Of a stretch of DNA of 64,000 nt, positions 10,680 through 21,415 are shown piece after piece. The position numbers and the translations under genes are program-made. Where the stretch lies: NCBI GenBank assembly GCA_015179025.1, contig WHUX01000014.1, forward strand, positions 310,001 through 374,000, written 5' to 3'. The notes under the pieces were generated by a model. It saw nothing but the letters and a program-made list of their open reading frames with translations, ran no database searches and had not been told where the DNA came from. How positions within the stretch are numbered: the stretch's first letter is position 1; each line of letters starts with the position of its first letter. This DNA is from Terfezia claveryi. Taxonomy: Eukaryota > Ascomycota > Pezizomycetes > Pezizales > Pezizaceae.

Positions 10680-11039
10680 TCAACTTTACAGGCTGAGGTG
10701 TTATATTGAGTTGAGAATCTCACTGCCCCCCTTCACACATACAGAGGTATAAATTCCCGACCGTATATATAGAACGTGTAATGACTAAGCAAGTCGATGG
10801 GCGGATCCGAGAAAACGCAGCCGTTGATTCCTTGGCATTGAGCCGCACGGCTTGTTCGCGTTTAGCCACGTCACCATTTGGGTGTGGGCACCTCCCTAGG
10901 AGCGGTCGGGTTCGAGACTAGTGTGGGCACGGTGTTGAAATAATATGCTTTATCATATGTGCTTTATCATATGCTCGTTTCATATGCTTCATTGAAATAT
11001 GCTTTTACACGAGCTCACATATATGCTTTTGCACGCTCT
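10680..11039. promoter_or_regulatory. Upstream region of the NTPase–nuclease gene
   Basis: This is the 5' flank of the gene starting at 10619. It contains repeated ATATGCTTTA/ATATGCTTTT-like motifs at 10945–11035 and a tRNA B-box-like GGGTTCGAGACT at 10908. No complete tRNA could be folded. Confidence 0.35.
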
Positions 11040-11041
11040 TA

Positions 11042-11736
11042 CAGTGGTGTCGCGTTATAAGAAACTGCTTGGGACCACCACAGAGTTTCTTATAACGCGA
11101 GGTTTCTTATAACGAGAGATATACACAAAAATAAGGAAATGTCCGAGGAGGGGGTAAAATACCTGGTAATGTCTGTCTGATGCTGCGTCCGGCGAGCCAT
11201 ACCTTCTAGACTCTCAATATCCCGCTTTTCTCGTTATAACAGACCCTCCAGCTGCTCGCCTTTCTGTAGATTGACATGAAGACTTTGAAGACGAAAGAGA
11301 CGAAAGAAGTTCAAGGGCTTCTGGTGCATGGTCAGCGTATAGAATATGATGATGTGAGCAAACATCCTCTCGCTCTTTTCAGTCTGAGTCCATGCCTGGC
11401 GAGTTTGAACTCATAGCCAGCATGACTTAGTAGGAGAACAATCTAATTGAAAAACAATTTATCTGTATAGAGGCAACTTCGGCAAGTAGAATGAGACTTT
11501 ATTCACTTGATTTTCACTGTAAATTGGTGGAGAAACAATTTGCACAATGCGGCGGGGTAATTGTTCATGCGACATGGACCAACAACTTCGTTATAAGAAA
11601 CTCTATGTGTTACAAAGCAAAGACTTAAGAAACTTTCCTATAACGAGAGTTTCTTATTTTCCCATACAAATTTTGACGGGACCGAGGCACAGTTGAGGTT
11701 TCTTATAACGAGGTTTCTTATAACGCGACACCACTG
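11042..11736. mobile_element. MITE, 695 bp, 24-bp TIRs, TA target duplication
   Basis: The left end CAGTGGTGTCGCGTTATAAG is repeated as its reverse complement at the right end (24 bp identical), flanked by TA at 11040–11041 and 11737–11738. CAGTG termini and a TA duplication are typical of pogo/Tc1-mariner elements. The motif GTTTCTTATAACG recurs several times just inside both ends in both orientations (subterminal repeats). There is no transposase ORF, so it would need one in trans. Confidence 0.85.
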
Positions 11737-11834
11737 TATTGGCCTGAACGCTAGCCAACATTATAGAGGAATCTGGTATATAATGTCTCGTTAGTATTAT
11801 AGCTTTAATATATCAGATATGGGGCATCCATACC

Positions 11835-12383
11835 TGGGATATGTACTTCTGACTCCTCTATGCCTGCCATATCTGCTCCAGACTCTTCCGCATCTACTTC
11901 CACATCTATCTCTGACTCTTCCGCATCTACCTCTGACTCTTCCTCATCCACCTCCTCATGGCCCCCCTAATGGGGCCGCAAAGGAGTAACAAGTATTTAA
12001 AAAAAATTAAAAAAAATAAAAAAAATAAAATTCCGCATCCACCTCCATCTGCTTTGGACACTTCTGCATCTGCTCCTAACTCCTCCAAATATCTTTTCGT
12101 GTATTTTCTGGACTTGAACTACTCTCTGAAGAACATAGTGAGTCTCTTGTCAATAATAAGGAGCCATCATTACCGGTAGAACTGTCTGATGAGTATCTAA
12201 AGTCTGGCTGACCATCTAACTGATGTGCTATTTTTGGTAGCATAATTTCATTGCCACTTTCAGTGCTAAGAGTTGCTTTATTTCGTTGCGATCCTGGTAG
12301 GGGTAATGTGCGTAGCTTGATTTTGAATACAACCTCATATGGTGTATATCCCGTAGTAGAATGGACCCGGATTACATTAGATA
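11835..12383 (-). pseudogene. Ginger-type integrase fragment (C-terminal part)
   Basis: On the minus strand the frame VHSTTGYTPYEVVFKIKLR aligns by eye with IHSTTGYSPYEVVFKQKVH of the element at 35579–37577. It is followed by a Ser/Asp/Glu-rich tail, with more acidic coding (EESEVDAEESEIDVEVDAEE) at 11850–11950. The two parts are separated by a poly-A-tailed insert at about 11954–12030. The integrase core itself is missing, so this is a relic. Confidence 0.6.
11954..12030 (+). repeat. Poly-A-tailed dispersed repeat, copy A
   Basis: CCTCATGGCCCCCCTAATGG, then GGCCGCAAAGGAGTAACAAG and an A-rich tail. Sister copies are at 12595–12656 and 14783–14829. The tail suggests the 3' end of a SINE or other LINE-mobilised RNA. 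It interrupts the acidic tail of the integrase relic. Confidence 0.6.
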
Positions 12384-12594
12384 AACTCAGACGCTGAACG
12401 TTCGTTATGTGGTGGTGTAGGTATGGCCTAGTCTGATTGTACTACCCCTTGCAGAGGGTACGGCCAGTGGTAAGCAAGTCTGACTCGTCTGAGACCTCTG
12501 GTGCACTTGCACGGTCATATGTTTAGTTGAGGGTAATGAGCTCACCCGATAGCCACATTATCTAAATTATCAAGATATCGTAAAGAACCATTTT

Positions 12595-12656
12595 CCTCAT
12601 AGCCCCCCTAACGGGGCTGCATAGGAGTACCAAGTATAAAAAAAAAAAAAAAAAAA
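12595..12656 (+). repeat. Poly-A-tailed dispersed repeat, copy B
   Basis: CCTCATAGCCCCCCTAACGG followed by GGCTGCATAGGAGTACCAAG and a run of about 18 A, then T-rich sequence. Same family as 11954–12030. Confidence 0.6.
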
Positions 12657-12713
12657 TTTTTTTTCTCTCATACTCGCGGCTGGCCCGGCCATTCCGTATT
12701 CTCCTGCGGGGCC

Positions 12714-13668
12714 TGTGGCCTGTTATCTGTAGGATCATATCTGATCATATGCTAGCTAGCTTAGTAATAGGTCCTCTTGGACGATATAGTTGCTGTTATG
12801 CAGGTAGATAGAATATACACACCTCTACCACATCACAGTTGGCACCCCAGCACGGGGACGTTGGCGATTTTTTCTCTCTTCTCACGAGGCCTTCTCTTCG
12901 AGTGTTTCACTCTACAGCCTCCAACCTGGCTTCAAGGCTACCTCGAGAGCTGCAGTCCTCACTCGACGGCTCTGCGTGGACAGAACCGACCTCACGGAGA
13001 AGAGTCTTATCTAGAGCGTTGTCAGTAGATCAAGAAGGGGAGGAGCATAGAGACCCCTCAACTATCAAGCCGAAAGGTAAAGTACTACCCCCTACTGAAG
13101 AGGAGCAGGCAGAACTTCAATCGGTACGCAAGACATTGTTTACGTCAACGTCAGAGTCTTTGGAGAGAGACGCAGCAGCATCAGCAGAAGTAGTGACGGT
13201 GGGGCCTGCAACGCAAAGGCGTGTGCAGAACGACCAACACACTCGTGTAAGCCAAACAGTCCCTCCAAGTCCTGATATCAATATCAATACCCAAACATAC
13301 AATACCCAAGACCCTTCTTTCTTTGAAGATTTCATACCCCGAGGCGTGGGAGAAGTTACCAGGGTGATAGCAGACCGAGTAGCACAAGCAATTAGTTGCA
13401 TGATGGGTAGATAGAGGTATCACGGGCATTGATCATTGATCATTGATTGTTCTTCTTGGTTGGGATATTGCTTGTTAGTTAGGTAGTTCTGTTGTTTGCA
13501 GTTGTTTTTCTTGTTTTGAGGCCGTCCTCGCTCTTTTCGAGGGGATGTGTGGCCTGTTATCTGTAGGATCATATCTGATCATATGCAAGCTAGCTTAGTA
13601 ATAGGTCCTCTTGGACGATATAGTTGCTGTTATGCAGGTAGATAGAATATACACTCTACCACATCACA
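12714..13668 (+). mobile_element. TRIM-like small LTR retroelement, about 955 bp
   Basis: Two direct repeats of about 121–124 bp bound it: 12714–12837 and 13548–13668. Both start TGTGGCC and end CATCACA, and they differ by a few bases and a 3-nt gap. TGGCACCCCAGCACGGGG just after the 5' repeat can serve as a tRNA primer-binding site (starts TGG), and GAGGGGA just before the 3' repeat as a polypurine tract. There is no reverse transcriptase, so it is non-autonomous. A clear 5-bp target duplication was not found. Confidence 0.75.
12839..13414 (+). CDS. Gag-like ORF inside the TRIM element
   Basis: A 191-codon open frame (MAPQHGDVGDFFSLLTRPSL at the start) fills most of the internal region. Composition is Ser/Thr/Arg-rich and low complexity. 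No zinc knuckle, protease or polymerase motif is present. It may be a remnant of the gag N-terminus; its status as a translated gene is uncertain. Confidence 0.35.
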   Translation: MAPQHGDVGDFFSLLTRPSLRVFHSTASNLASRLPRELQSSLDGSAWTEPTSRRRVLSRALSVDQEGEEHRDPSTIKPKGKVLPPTEEEQAELQSVRKTLFTSTSESLERDAAASAEVVTVGPATQRRVQNDQHTRVSQTVPPSPDININTQTYNTQDPSFFEDFIPRGVGEVTRVIADRVAQAISCMMGR

Positions 13669-13769
13669 GTGCCCGGGCCAGCCAGGAGATGGGTGGTCTC
13701 CTGGGGGGCCCGGGCCTCTCGCGAGTTTAATTTTCTCGCGGGCGGCCCGGAACAGAAATATCTAGCCGC

Positions 13770-14146
13770 GGATTCTAGCGTCCTTCACATGCTCCAAGAA
13801 TAATGCTGTATTTCCACTATTAATTGTTGGTTTCGACGCCAATCTGTGGCAGAATAATGCCACATTTCTATGTGACCTACTAGGATAGTCTGGTTACTCG
13901 GACATTACCAAAGTCCTGCGTAAGTGTAGCCCACCTCAGAACCTAGTCACTTGCTGGCTTTGTAAAAAGAGCTGGCCTTGCCAACAACAATAACGCATGC
14001 ATGAGGTGTTCTCATGTCCACTATGCCGTAGGAGGAAATCGCACGTCATATGTCCACATGAGAACATACCTAGACTACAAGAGGCAGTGGCTACGCCAAT
14101 CCCTAGGTTTAGGTTGTCATCTGAACTAGATGAGAGACTACGGTAA
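13770..14146 (+). pseudogene. Degraded Cys-rich ORF of unknown family
   Basis: One frame reads coding-like text with stops near 13885 and 13991. It has paired cysteines in TCWLCKKSWPC and then FSCPLCRRRKSHVICPHE, resembling a zinc-binding module, and ends LSSELDERLR. Probably a transposon or domesticated-gene relic; I do not recognise the family. Confidence 0.3.
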
Positions 14147-14149
14147 CAG

Positions 14150-14780
14150 GTACCTTGAGCCTTATAGCGTTAGCTCCGATAGTTCTCAATACAAGCCTTT
14201 ATTCAAGCAAGATTCCTCCACTCATAGCCTCGTAATCTTATAGATCCTCCAACAGGGACTCTAGCCTCTCTTGCCTGGTAATCTTTCATCCAGTGTTTGG
14301 TATGGGCTGCTGCCCTCCGGTAACAGTAAACAAACCCATCTTGTATATCCCTCATAAACCCACTCCATCCCTTACATCGACGCCCTTGCACCCCCATCTC
14401 CCTGGTAAATAAACCAACGAGAATCAAAAATAAAAAAGAAACCCCTCACAATGCAGAAGGAAGTTAAAGAAAAAGATACCACAAAACTCTATCAGCGAAA
14501 GATATCCATAAACGAAAGAAGATCCACGAAACCTATAACGAAAAGGAAGAGACACCACAAACCCCATTAACAAATAATGGATACCACCAATCCCTGTCAA
14601 TGTGGAAATGCCAGCTGCCTCCCCCCTTCACTGGGGGAGTGGATGGTGTAGTTGGGAACCATCCTGGTGAATGCAATTGCGTTCGTAGGTTAGTCAGTGA
14701 AGTTCATACTGAGACTAGATTCAAATAGGCCTTGGTAGTGGTGGATATGGGTGCGCTCTGAATCCACCGGGTTTCCCGGT
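14150..14780. other. Intergenic, no recognised gene
   Basis: Contains AAAGAAA/ACGAAAG-type A-rich tracts (14430–14580) and a C-rich block near 14615. No coding signal. Confidence 0.35.
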
Positions 14781-14782
14781 GG

Positions 14783-14829
14783 CTCCTCATGGCTCTCCTA
14801 ACAGGGCCGCATGAGTTTTGAAAAAAAAA
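14783..14829 (+). repeat. Poly-A-tailed dispersed repeat, copy C
   Basis: CTCCTCATGGCTCTCCTAAC, AGGGCCGCATGAGTTTTG, then nine A. Shortest and most diverged of the three copies. Confidence 0.5.
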
Positions 14830-14837
14830 TCCCCCCT

Positions 14838-15831
14838 TCACTCCTCTGTACCCATTAGCCAAGCGCACACATCTCGGGGCTGCGCTTTGCACACCTCTAG
14901 TCCCTCATCCTCAGTGGTCTCAGCTTCACACACGAACCAGCTCTTAAACCCGATGTCGAGCATATGTTCCCTTCCGAGGAAGGTCTTCGTTTCCTCTGCC
15001 CAAGGATCGAGGGGCTTGATGTCAGTGTAGTGAGGATCGTGATGCTCCTTCCTCTTCCTCTTATGCACGCCGGGGTTGCTGTTGGGGGCCAGACGGGTTC
15101 AGGAATGCTAGATCGAATGTGGGTGGTACTGCTCTGCAGACTGTGTGAGGGCTGCTTCGCCACGGGAGTTATTGGAATTGGAATGCCAGCGGATCTAGCC
15201 GGTATTGGGATTTGGTGAGGAGGAGTATGACTGATTTGAATTGGTCCCACATAAAAAATTTTCCCCCATGCCACTTGTTCATGAACCCAGAATGCCGCCG
15301 GAAACGGCGCCCTGACATCATCTGGGTCCAAATTCAGAGGCTGATTATGGAATTCCGCAAGCTGTGGCGACATGGAGATATGTATTCACAAATACATATT
15401 GCCTGCGCATGGGCACGAACCTAAGACATACAAGCTCAGATATGGCACAAAGGGGATATGGGGTATGGTGATGAACCGAACAAACCAAGATGATCATTAA
15501 GTAACTTGTGATGATTCAGGTACATCAAAATCCCATTCCGCGCCTTATGGATGTGCGACTTTGCATGGGCAGGGATATAACCATTTTTCTTGAGGAATTC
15601 CCATTGGTTTGCACTGCCGGAAGTGTTTTTTCCAATAATATGACAGTGCGCAAGACACTCTTTCAGATCATAGCCACGGACAACACACTGTGCGTTGTCT
15701 CTGTTGTCCAGGCCTGTGACGAAGGCGTAGGAGACGGAACGGGCGGGGTACGCATTTGACGCAAGTCGCAGGCTGATTTCGTCTCTAGGGTGAAGAAGCA
15801 ATTCTGATAGCGTGGGAGTTGGAGCACTCAT
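14838..15831 (-). CDS. HNH-endonuclease-like gene, probably degenerate
   Basis: The first block (15436–15831) starts MSAPTPTLSELLLHPRDEIS and contains QCVVRGYDLKECLAHCHII, then RNGILMYLNHHKLL. This is the order Cys/Asp…His…Asn…His expected of fungal HNH nuclease domains. The next block (from about 15357 downwards) reads LAEFHNQPLNLDPDDVRAPF and FPAAFWVHEQVAWGK, the usual sequel in that family. The two blocks are in frames that I could not join with a clean GT–AG intron, and a further frame change near 15068 is needed to reach CEAETTEDEGLEVCK. It is therefore either a gene with several introns or a decaying copy. Predicted role: DNA nicking or cleavage; biological role unknown. Confidence 0.5.
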
Positions 15832-15839
15832 TGTGGTAT

Positions 15840-16435
15840 AGTCTCGATTTATTGTATGATGCTGGAGGCTGCAAAATATGAGCTCTCCCCTCTGACATTC
15901 CGACTCGAAGGGAAACGCCGGAGTGTCCGAAGAACCTACCGTACAGCTCGCTCACCTATTCCCACTGACCTGAGGCTGCTATGACTTCACAACTGATAGT
16001 CTTTTCCCTGTGACTCAGATCACAAGAGGGACGTGGGGGTCCTGGCGCTGAAGAAAGATAGGAAGCTCTTGCTAGAATAGAAAGGTGTGTGCCCCTGTTT
16101 TCTGTGAACTGCCAGGTCGGAATCCACCGATAGATGAGACTGAGCTGAGTGAACTGATGAGTCTATGATGTAGTCTTCCTCCCACAAACTTTCCCGATCT
16201 CATTCTCTGACCTGAGGTGGGGTTCTCAAGAACATTTACCACCTCAAGTTAAGACTACTGGCTTTACAGGCAACCCGCTGAGAAATAACCCTTTGAGGAG
16301 TAGAAATAGAAATGTAGATAAAGTAAGCGTAGATGTAAGGTTTGGAAGAACAGAGAACTCTGACGTGGCGGAGTCTTCAGAACTTGTAGATGAAGGGTTG
16401 AGGGCTCGTAGAAATGGGGAGGCCTGTAACTAGGA
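15840..16435. other. Intergenic, no recognised gene
   Basis: Upstream flank of the HNH-like gene and left flank of the MITE at 16438. Nothing recognisable. Confidence 0.35.
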
Positions 16436-16437
16436 TA

Positions 16438-17058
16438 CAGTGAACTCTTGATATAAGAATATTCGATATAAGAATATACTTGATATAAGAATATACCCCC
16501 CCCCGCCCCCATACAAAATAAGAATATATTTGATAGAAGAATATTCTTATTTTCTCGAAGTTGTTTATTAAGGTATTCTTATAGTAAGAGTACCTGATTG
16601 GGTAATATATAAACAGCCTAGCTGGAATAGGAATGCTTATCGACAAGAAATACCCCACAACCAACAACACCGCCAAAGACAACGCTACCAAATACAACGC
16701 CGCCAAACACAATACCGCGACACACGATACCGCGACACACAATATTGCTACACCTACAATACCACCTCCGAACCCCCGAACTAATTCGATATGCCTGCTA
16801 GTGGTGCATTGAAAAGTAAAGGTTGGACGGAAGAAGAACGCAAGGAGATATATGACTATGCACATGCATACTGCCTTCTTCACGTCATCCGGGGCGGTTC
16901 CTGGTTCTCCTGTACCTAGTTCTTCCTCTACCTCACGTTAATTCTCTTCTTTAATGTATACCTTTAGTAGTTACCCTGACATTTGATATAAGAATATATT
17001 TGATATAAGAATATTCCCCCCCCCCGCCGGACGATATTCTTATATCGAGAGTTCACTG
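16438..17058. mobile_element. MITE, 621 bp, ~25-bp TIRs, TA target duplication
   Basis: The left end is CAGTGAACTCTTGATATAAG; the right end is its complement with one change (T/C at position 12), flanked by TA (16436–16437, 17059–17060). Inside each end the unit GATATAAGAATAT is repeated two or three times and followed by a C-run (CCCCCCCCCG). The middle has an ACCGCGACACACRATA-type short tandem repeat (16675–16770) and a frame KSKGWTEEERKEIYDYA (16810–16860) that could be a transposase N-terminal remnant. Pogo/Fot type by termini; non-autonomous. Confidence 0.85.
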
Positions 17059-17060
17059 TA

Positions 17061-17869
17061 CCAGCGACGATTCAGGCGAAAATTTATGGCTCCAGGGTGA
17101 GCAACAAACAGTGCAAAAGCTTTCTGAGGCAGAAAAGGTACCGTTTACTTGTCCTGCATATGAATGTACTGACTAATTGTTTGCTCAAGAGTTCCTTAGG
17201 GGCCCGGATCTTCCGACTTGAAGACAGTTTTATTCAGGTCACCAGGGTATGAACTTCTGAGAGTTTTCGTGCAAGGAAATTTGATTGTTAACAGGCCGTC
17301 CTAGGACATCGGGCAAATGAACGGCCGGATTGGGACTATCGAATGGCAGACAAAAATCATTCTTGCAATCTGTTTGACTGGCACGGGCTCAGTAATTGAT
17401 TATAAAACCCTTTGTCGAAGCCTTAACCTAACGTATCTTCTAGGTAATGATGTATCTTTTCAAGTGCTATTTCGACGGACTCAGAAATAGCAATATGCAA
17501 AAGTCAAATGAAGCAGCAGGTGAGGCGAGGATACGAGCGCTGGTAGAGGAGGTTTTAAGCACGTGTTGGAAAATATGAAGTCTGAGGATGCTGTCAAGAA
17601 AAGTATGAACACGCGATAGACATAGCAGGATGCTGCTCAACACTACAAACGCTCTCCGGTGGTTTAATGTTTTTTTTTCGGGATTAATACTGGCGTTTGT
17701 TTTTACACTGGTAGCATAGATGACTCGGAATGGATTATTTGATTATCAAAATGGGGGGGCGTAACCCAGTACTACGGAAAGAGTTTATTTACATGTATCG
17801 CGGGTCGCGTTTGTGAGATTGAATATTAATTACCATTGGCAACCTGGTAGTGGTCTCCCGGACGACCCA
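17061..17869. other. Possible exon debris, no gene model
   Basis: Short coding-like pieces occur at 17080–17160 and 17310–17580 (for example RIGTIEWQTKIILAICLTG; and MMYLFKCYFDGLRN after a good branch/acceptor CTAACGTATCTTCTAG). They do not combine into one frame. This may be a decayed or multi-intron gene; I do not call it. Confidence 0.25.
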
Positions 17870-17878
17870 CTAGCAACT

Positions 17879-19103
17879 CTACTCGCAACCCCCAAAGGCA
17901 CAGAACGGGTTATGGACTTCCTCAAGAAAACCGGCATTGCTAATCCTTAACGGTTCTTCCAACCATTCTCGCAACGCTTCCATTGACTCCGGTCCACACA
18001 CCTCACATGGATGCCCTAAAGTCCTAGCCACCCGAATGCAAAGTCTCCTTCTAAGGTGTAATCTCATACTATTGACGCTCGGTATTCCTAATGCCTTGAG
18101 AAGTCACTGCTCTCCTGGCTATTTGCATCTCCTTACCAAGCCTTCCAACATGATAGATGTATGCTTGGTCATAGGTATAGGAATCCCCAATCTAACCACT
18201 ATGTCTCCACTCGGTGTAGGGACCTCCGGGGGCCATACTTTCAAAGCCATATTGAGTGTTATCCTCCCTTTTACATATGTAGCCATCTTCTCCCCTGGGG
18301 CCTCAAAGCCCCACCATCTACAAGTCTCTTGAATGGCTTCATTGATGGCTACCAACCTATCCTTGACTTGCTTGGGTCCCAAATATCCCACCGTGCCTAA
18401 TAAGCCATCATCCGCGTAAGAATCGGCCAGAATTTCCTCGTTGGGAACGACTCTCCCTAAGGCTAACCTCATATCTCTCAAAACGCACTCCATAACTAGT
18501 TGCCATAGTATTGGAGATGCAGGATCCCCTTGGTCCATGCCAGACACAATCATCTCCTGTTCACTCTGCAGCCCCTCCCATTCTACCTTCACCCTCCTGG
18601 GCTCGCATCTTGCTCTTAAATGCCGTTCCCAATGCCCAATCTCTGGATGGGCCTCCAATACTGTCTCGATCGTCCTCCTTTCCACTACTGGCCGATCATG
18701 CTCTCGTGCTATTGCTGTAACCAAATTCAAAAAACTGAACACAATATCTGTTGCCCCAACCCTTTTCCTAGCACCATAAGCTCTTTCCCTCCAAATTACC
18801 TTCTCCTCAATATCACGCGCCATTCCCAGACTGTACACCTTGCCTACGGTGTTCATTACCCCTACTGGTCTCCACCCTGCTGCCTTTTCCAACTCAGTCG
18901 TAGACCTACCAGGCTTTGGAATGAACTTGACTCGAACTACCCGTCCTCTTGAGGGAAACCTGCCTCCAAACTATCCTCCATCTCTTTTCTCAGGTGCTTC
19001 TTACATTTCTCAGAGTCCATAATCTTGACAGCACACCGCCATGTCAAACCATCTGGTCCAGCCGCCGATCTTGGATTCATCCGCTTAATAACTTCGTCCC
19101 AAC
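17879..19103 (-). pseudogene. LINE reverse transcriptase region
   Basis: Motifs in order: SAAGPDGLTWR (about 19055), RVVRVKFIPKPGR (about 18920), GMDQGDPASPILW (about 18530) and ADSYADDGLL (about 18410, the catalytic YADD). The thumb ends near 18119 and a Cys pair HPCEVCGPE (about 18000) follows in another frame. One missing base near 18950 separates the first block from the rest. Confidence 0.85.
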
Positions 19104-20328
19104 TTATTGTAGCTGGAATTCTGGAACCCTCTCCACTGCGACGTACTCCTTCTGCTCATTCCTCACCAACCTTCCCTCTACCCAATTGTGTTCCCTTAAC
19201 CTAATGACCGTATTCTTAAGGCTTTCTCCTTCCAACTGTGGTGATAGTAATATCCTCTTTTTGGATCGTTCCACCTCTCCGCTCTGCTTCCTAACTCGCT
19301 CGAATGCTTCCTGCAAATTTCTCATCGCGCTCGCTATTGTATCTTTATTCGTCCTATTCTTAGCCTCCCTTTTACACCTAGACCATTCCCTGCGAAAAGC
19401 GTTCCTTGCTTCCCTCCTCTCCCTTATAGCTTCTTCATTAAGAGGCTCTACCACGCTTTTCCTCGTCTTCTTATGTAAGTCCTTTTTTAAAAATTGTAGT
19501 CTCTCCGACCACATCGATTCGAGCCCAATCTCTCGAACCGGAAGCCGATAGGTAATCCTGAGCCATCTTCGACAAATAATTCCACCACCCTTCATTTGGT
19601 TGGTTGCTGGCCCCAGCTATCTCTGCTATAACCCTCTTTCGGTTCACTCTCGTGACTCTGACCCTTCTCTTGACTGTCGGTTCCGGAAGTTCCTCCCTAC
19701 CTCTATTGCTCGGATGCAGGCTCACATTTAGGTATGCATGGTCTGACGAGCCCCATATTTTTTCAGAGGGAGCCAGAACCCCGGAAGACCATACCACGTC
19801 CAAAGCCGATTGCCTAACTCCCTTCCCCCTTCTCGTAAATGGGTCATTATTGTCCACTGCCGGTTTCCACCCTGCCGCCTCACAAATTCCCGAAATGATT
19901 TCGCCATGGTAGGGCCATCTCATCTCATCACAAGTCAGTGTTCCAGCAGCGCATCCTAACCATGGGTCATCCTTTGCATTCAAATCGCCTGCCACAATAA
20001 CTTTTCTTCGTCCTTCATAAGCTGCACTCATGACCTTAGCAACTATTTCGGCCCACCATTCCCTTACCTCTTCAAAGTCATTTGTTGATGAATGTTTTCT
20101 ATAAACACACACTAATACCCACTCTGTGTTACTGGCAGCTACCCAGTTCTTGCCCTTCAACTCCTCAGGAAAAGACCATGCTCCCGATGCCAATTCCTCT
20201 TTTTCAATCCACAAAGCAGCTAGCCCTGATTCCTGCCACCACCCTCTTCCGTCCCATCCAGAAGCGTCCCTAGGTTTCTCGGTACAAAAGAAAAATTTAA
20301 GTCCGTTAGGTCCCTCCGTTTCCTCCAT
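19104..20328 (-). pseudogene. LINE AP-type endonuclease and linker
   Basis: Endonuclease/exonuclease/phosphatase fold: VIVAGDLNAKDDPWLG (about 20000) and GSSDHAYLNVSLHPS (about 19730) supply the catalytic Asp/Asn and Asp-His. A frameshift near 19560 moves into the basic linker frame (ERREARNAFRREWSRCKREA) that leads to the RT. Confidence 0.8.
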
Positions 20329-20362
20329 CGGTACATTCTTCCAACTCTTTACAGCGTTGAGT

Positions 20363-21412
20363 CTACCATTTGGTCATGGAATCCTCGTCGTCATTGTCTG
20401 GAAACCAGCTACGGTGCCTTATATTAGATCCCGATGGTCCAGCCTCTCCTCTCCCTGTATGCACAATACCCCTTCCCCGCTCCTCCTGACGTTGAGGGCC
20501 TCTTTTGCTTTGACACTCAAACTGTCTATAACCCTCCCTCCACATGAGAAGTATGCTCTGCCTCCTGCCTTCCCACATGCTGCCCCGAGATGTCCCTGCA
20601 TTCCACACTTAAAACATTTCCTCGTCTCTACCTTCTTCTCTTTGCATTCCCTCAAAAAATGCCCAGTTTCTCCACAGTTATAACATACCGACCCCCCCCT
20701 TTAGACCTGTTGGGCTTCCCCGATTATTGCCCTGTCTCTGACTGGGAAGGGGATGGTATTGTTCAGCCGTCTTGCTGAGTCCGTCGACAACGACTCCTTG
20801 CTTTGCCGCTTTGATCGCCGCCTCCCTGTCCTCATATTCCAGTATGATGGGCGTCGTCTTCTGTTTAAGACCCTTATTTATCATCCGCTGAATGTCCCTC
20901 CTCGAAATCCTCATGGGCCCGTTCTCAGCTTCCAGCTTCTCCCTCAAAGCTGCCTGAGTCTCTCTGCCCTCGAAAGGTACGCCATGTATTACCAGCTTCC
21001 ACACTGGTGTATCCCAAAACACCCCCTTGATATCAGCAAAAATTCTTTTAGCGACTGAGGGAAGCTCCTCTCGAGCTTGCTTCCTAGTCAAACCTTCGGG
21101 TAGGGCGAGTTCTGTCTTTCTCTTCCCATCCCTCTCCTGAGTGATGTTGACGACACGAATATCCCTTCCACCGTAACACCTCCTCAATTCCTTCTCCAGC
21201 CACCGAATCGCCCCCTGCTTTCTTTTGGCAAATTCTCCCGTCGGTACGCTCGGTGAATTTCTGATAATACACAGCACGAGATTGGGAGGCATCGCATCAG
21301 ACCTCCCTTTCGTACCTTTCGGACCTTTTGGGGGATCCTTCGGATCAACCTCCTTTGCTGCTTGTTCCCCTTCGTCTGCTACGGACGGAGGAGGAGGAAG
21401 TTGTTTAGCCAC
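20363..21412 (-). pseudogene. LINE ORF1 (gag-like) with two CCHC zinc knuckles
   Basis: The 244-codon frame from 21412 (MAKQLPPPPSVADEGEQAAK) is the ORF1 body. After a frameshift near 20690 come two knuckles, CYNCGETGHFLREC and CFKCGMQGHLGAAC. Nucleic-acid-binding protein of the element. Confidence 0.75.
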
Positions 21413-21415
21413 CTT

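Noticed and set aside
10880..10925. tRNA gene suggested by GGGTTCGAGACT
   Set aside because: No A box at the right distance and no cloverleaf can be drawn.
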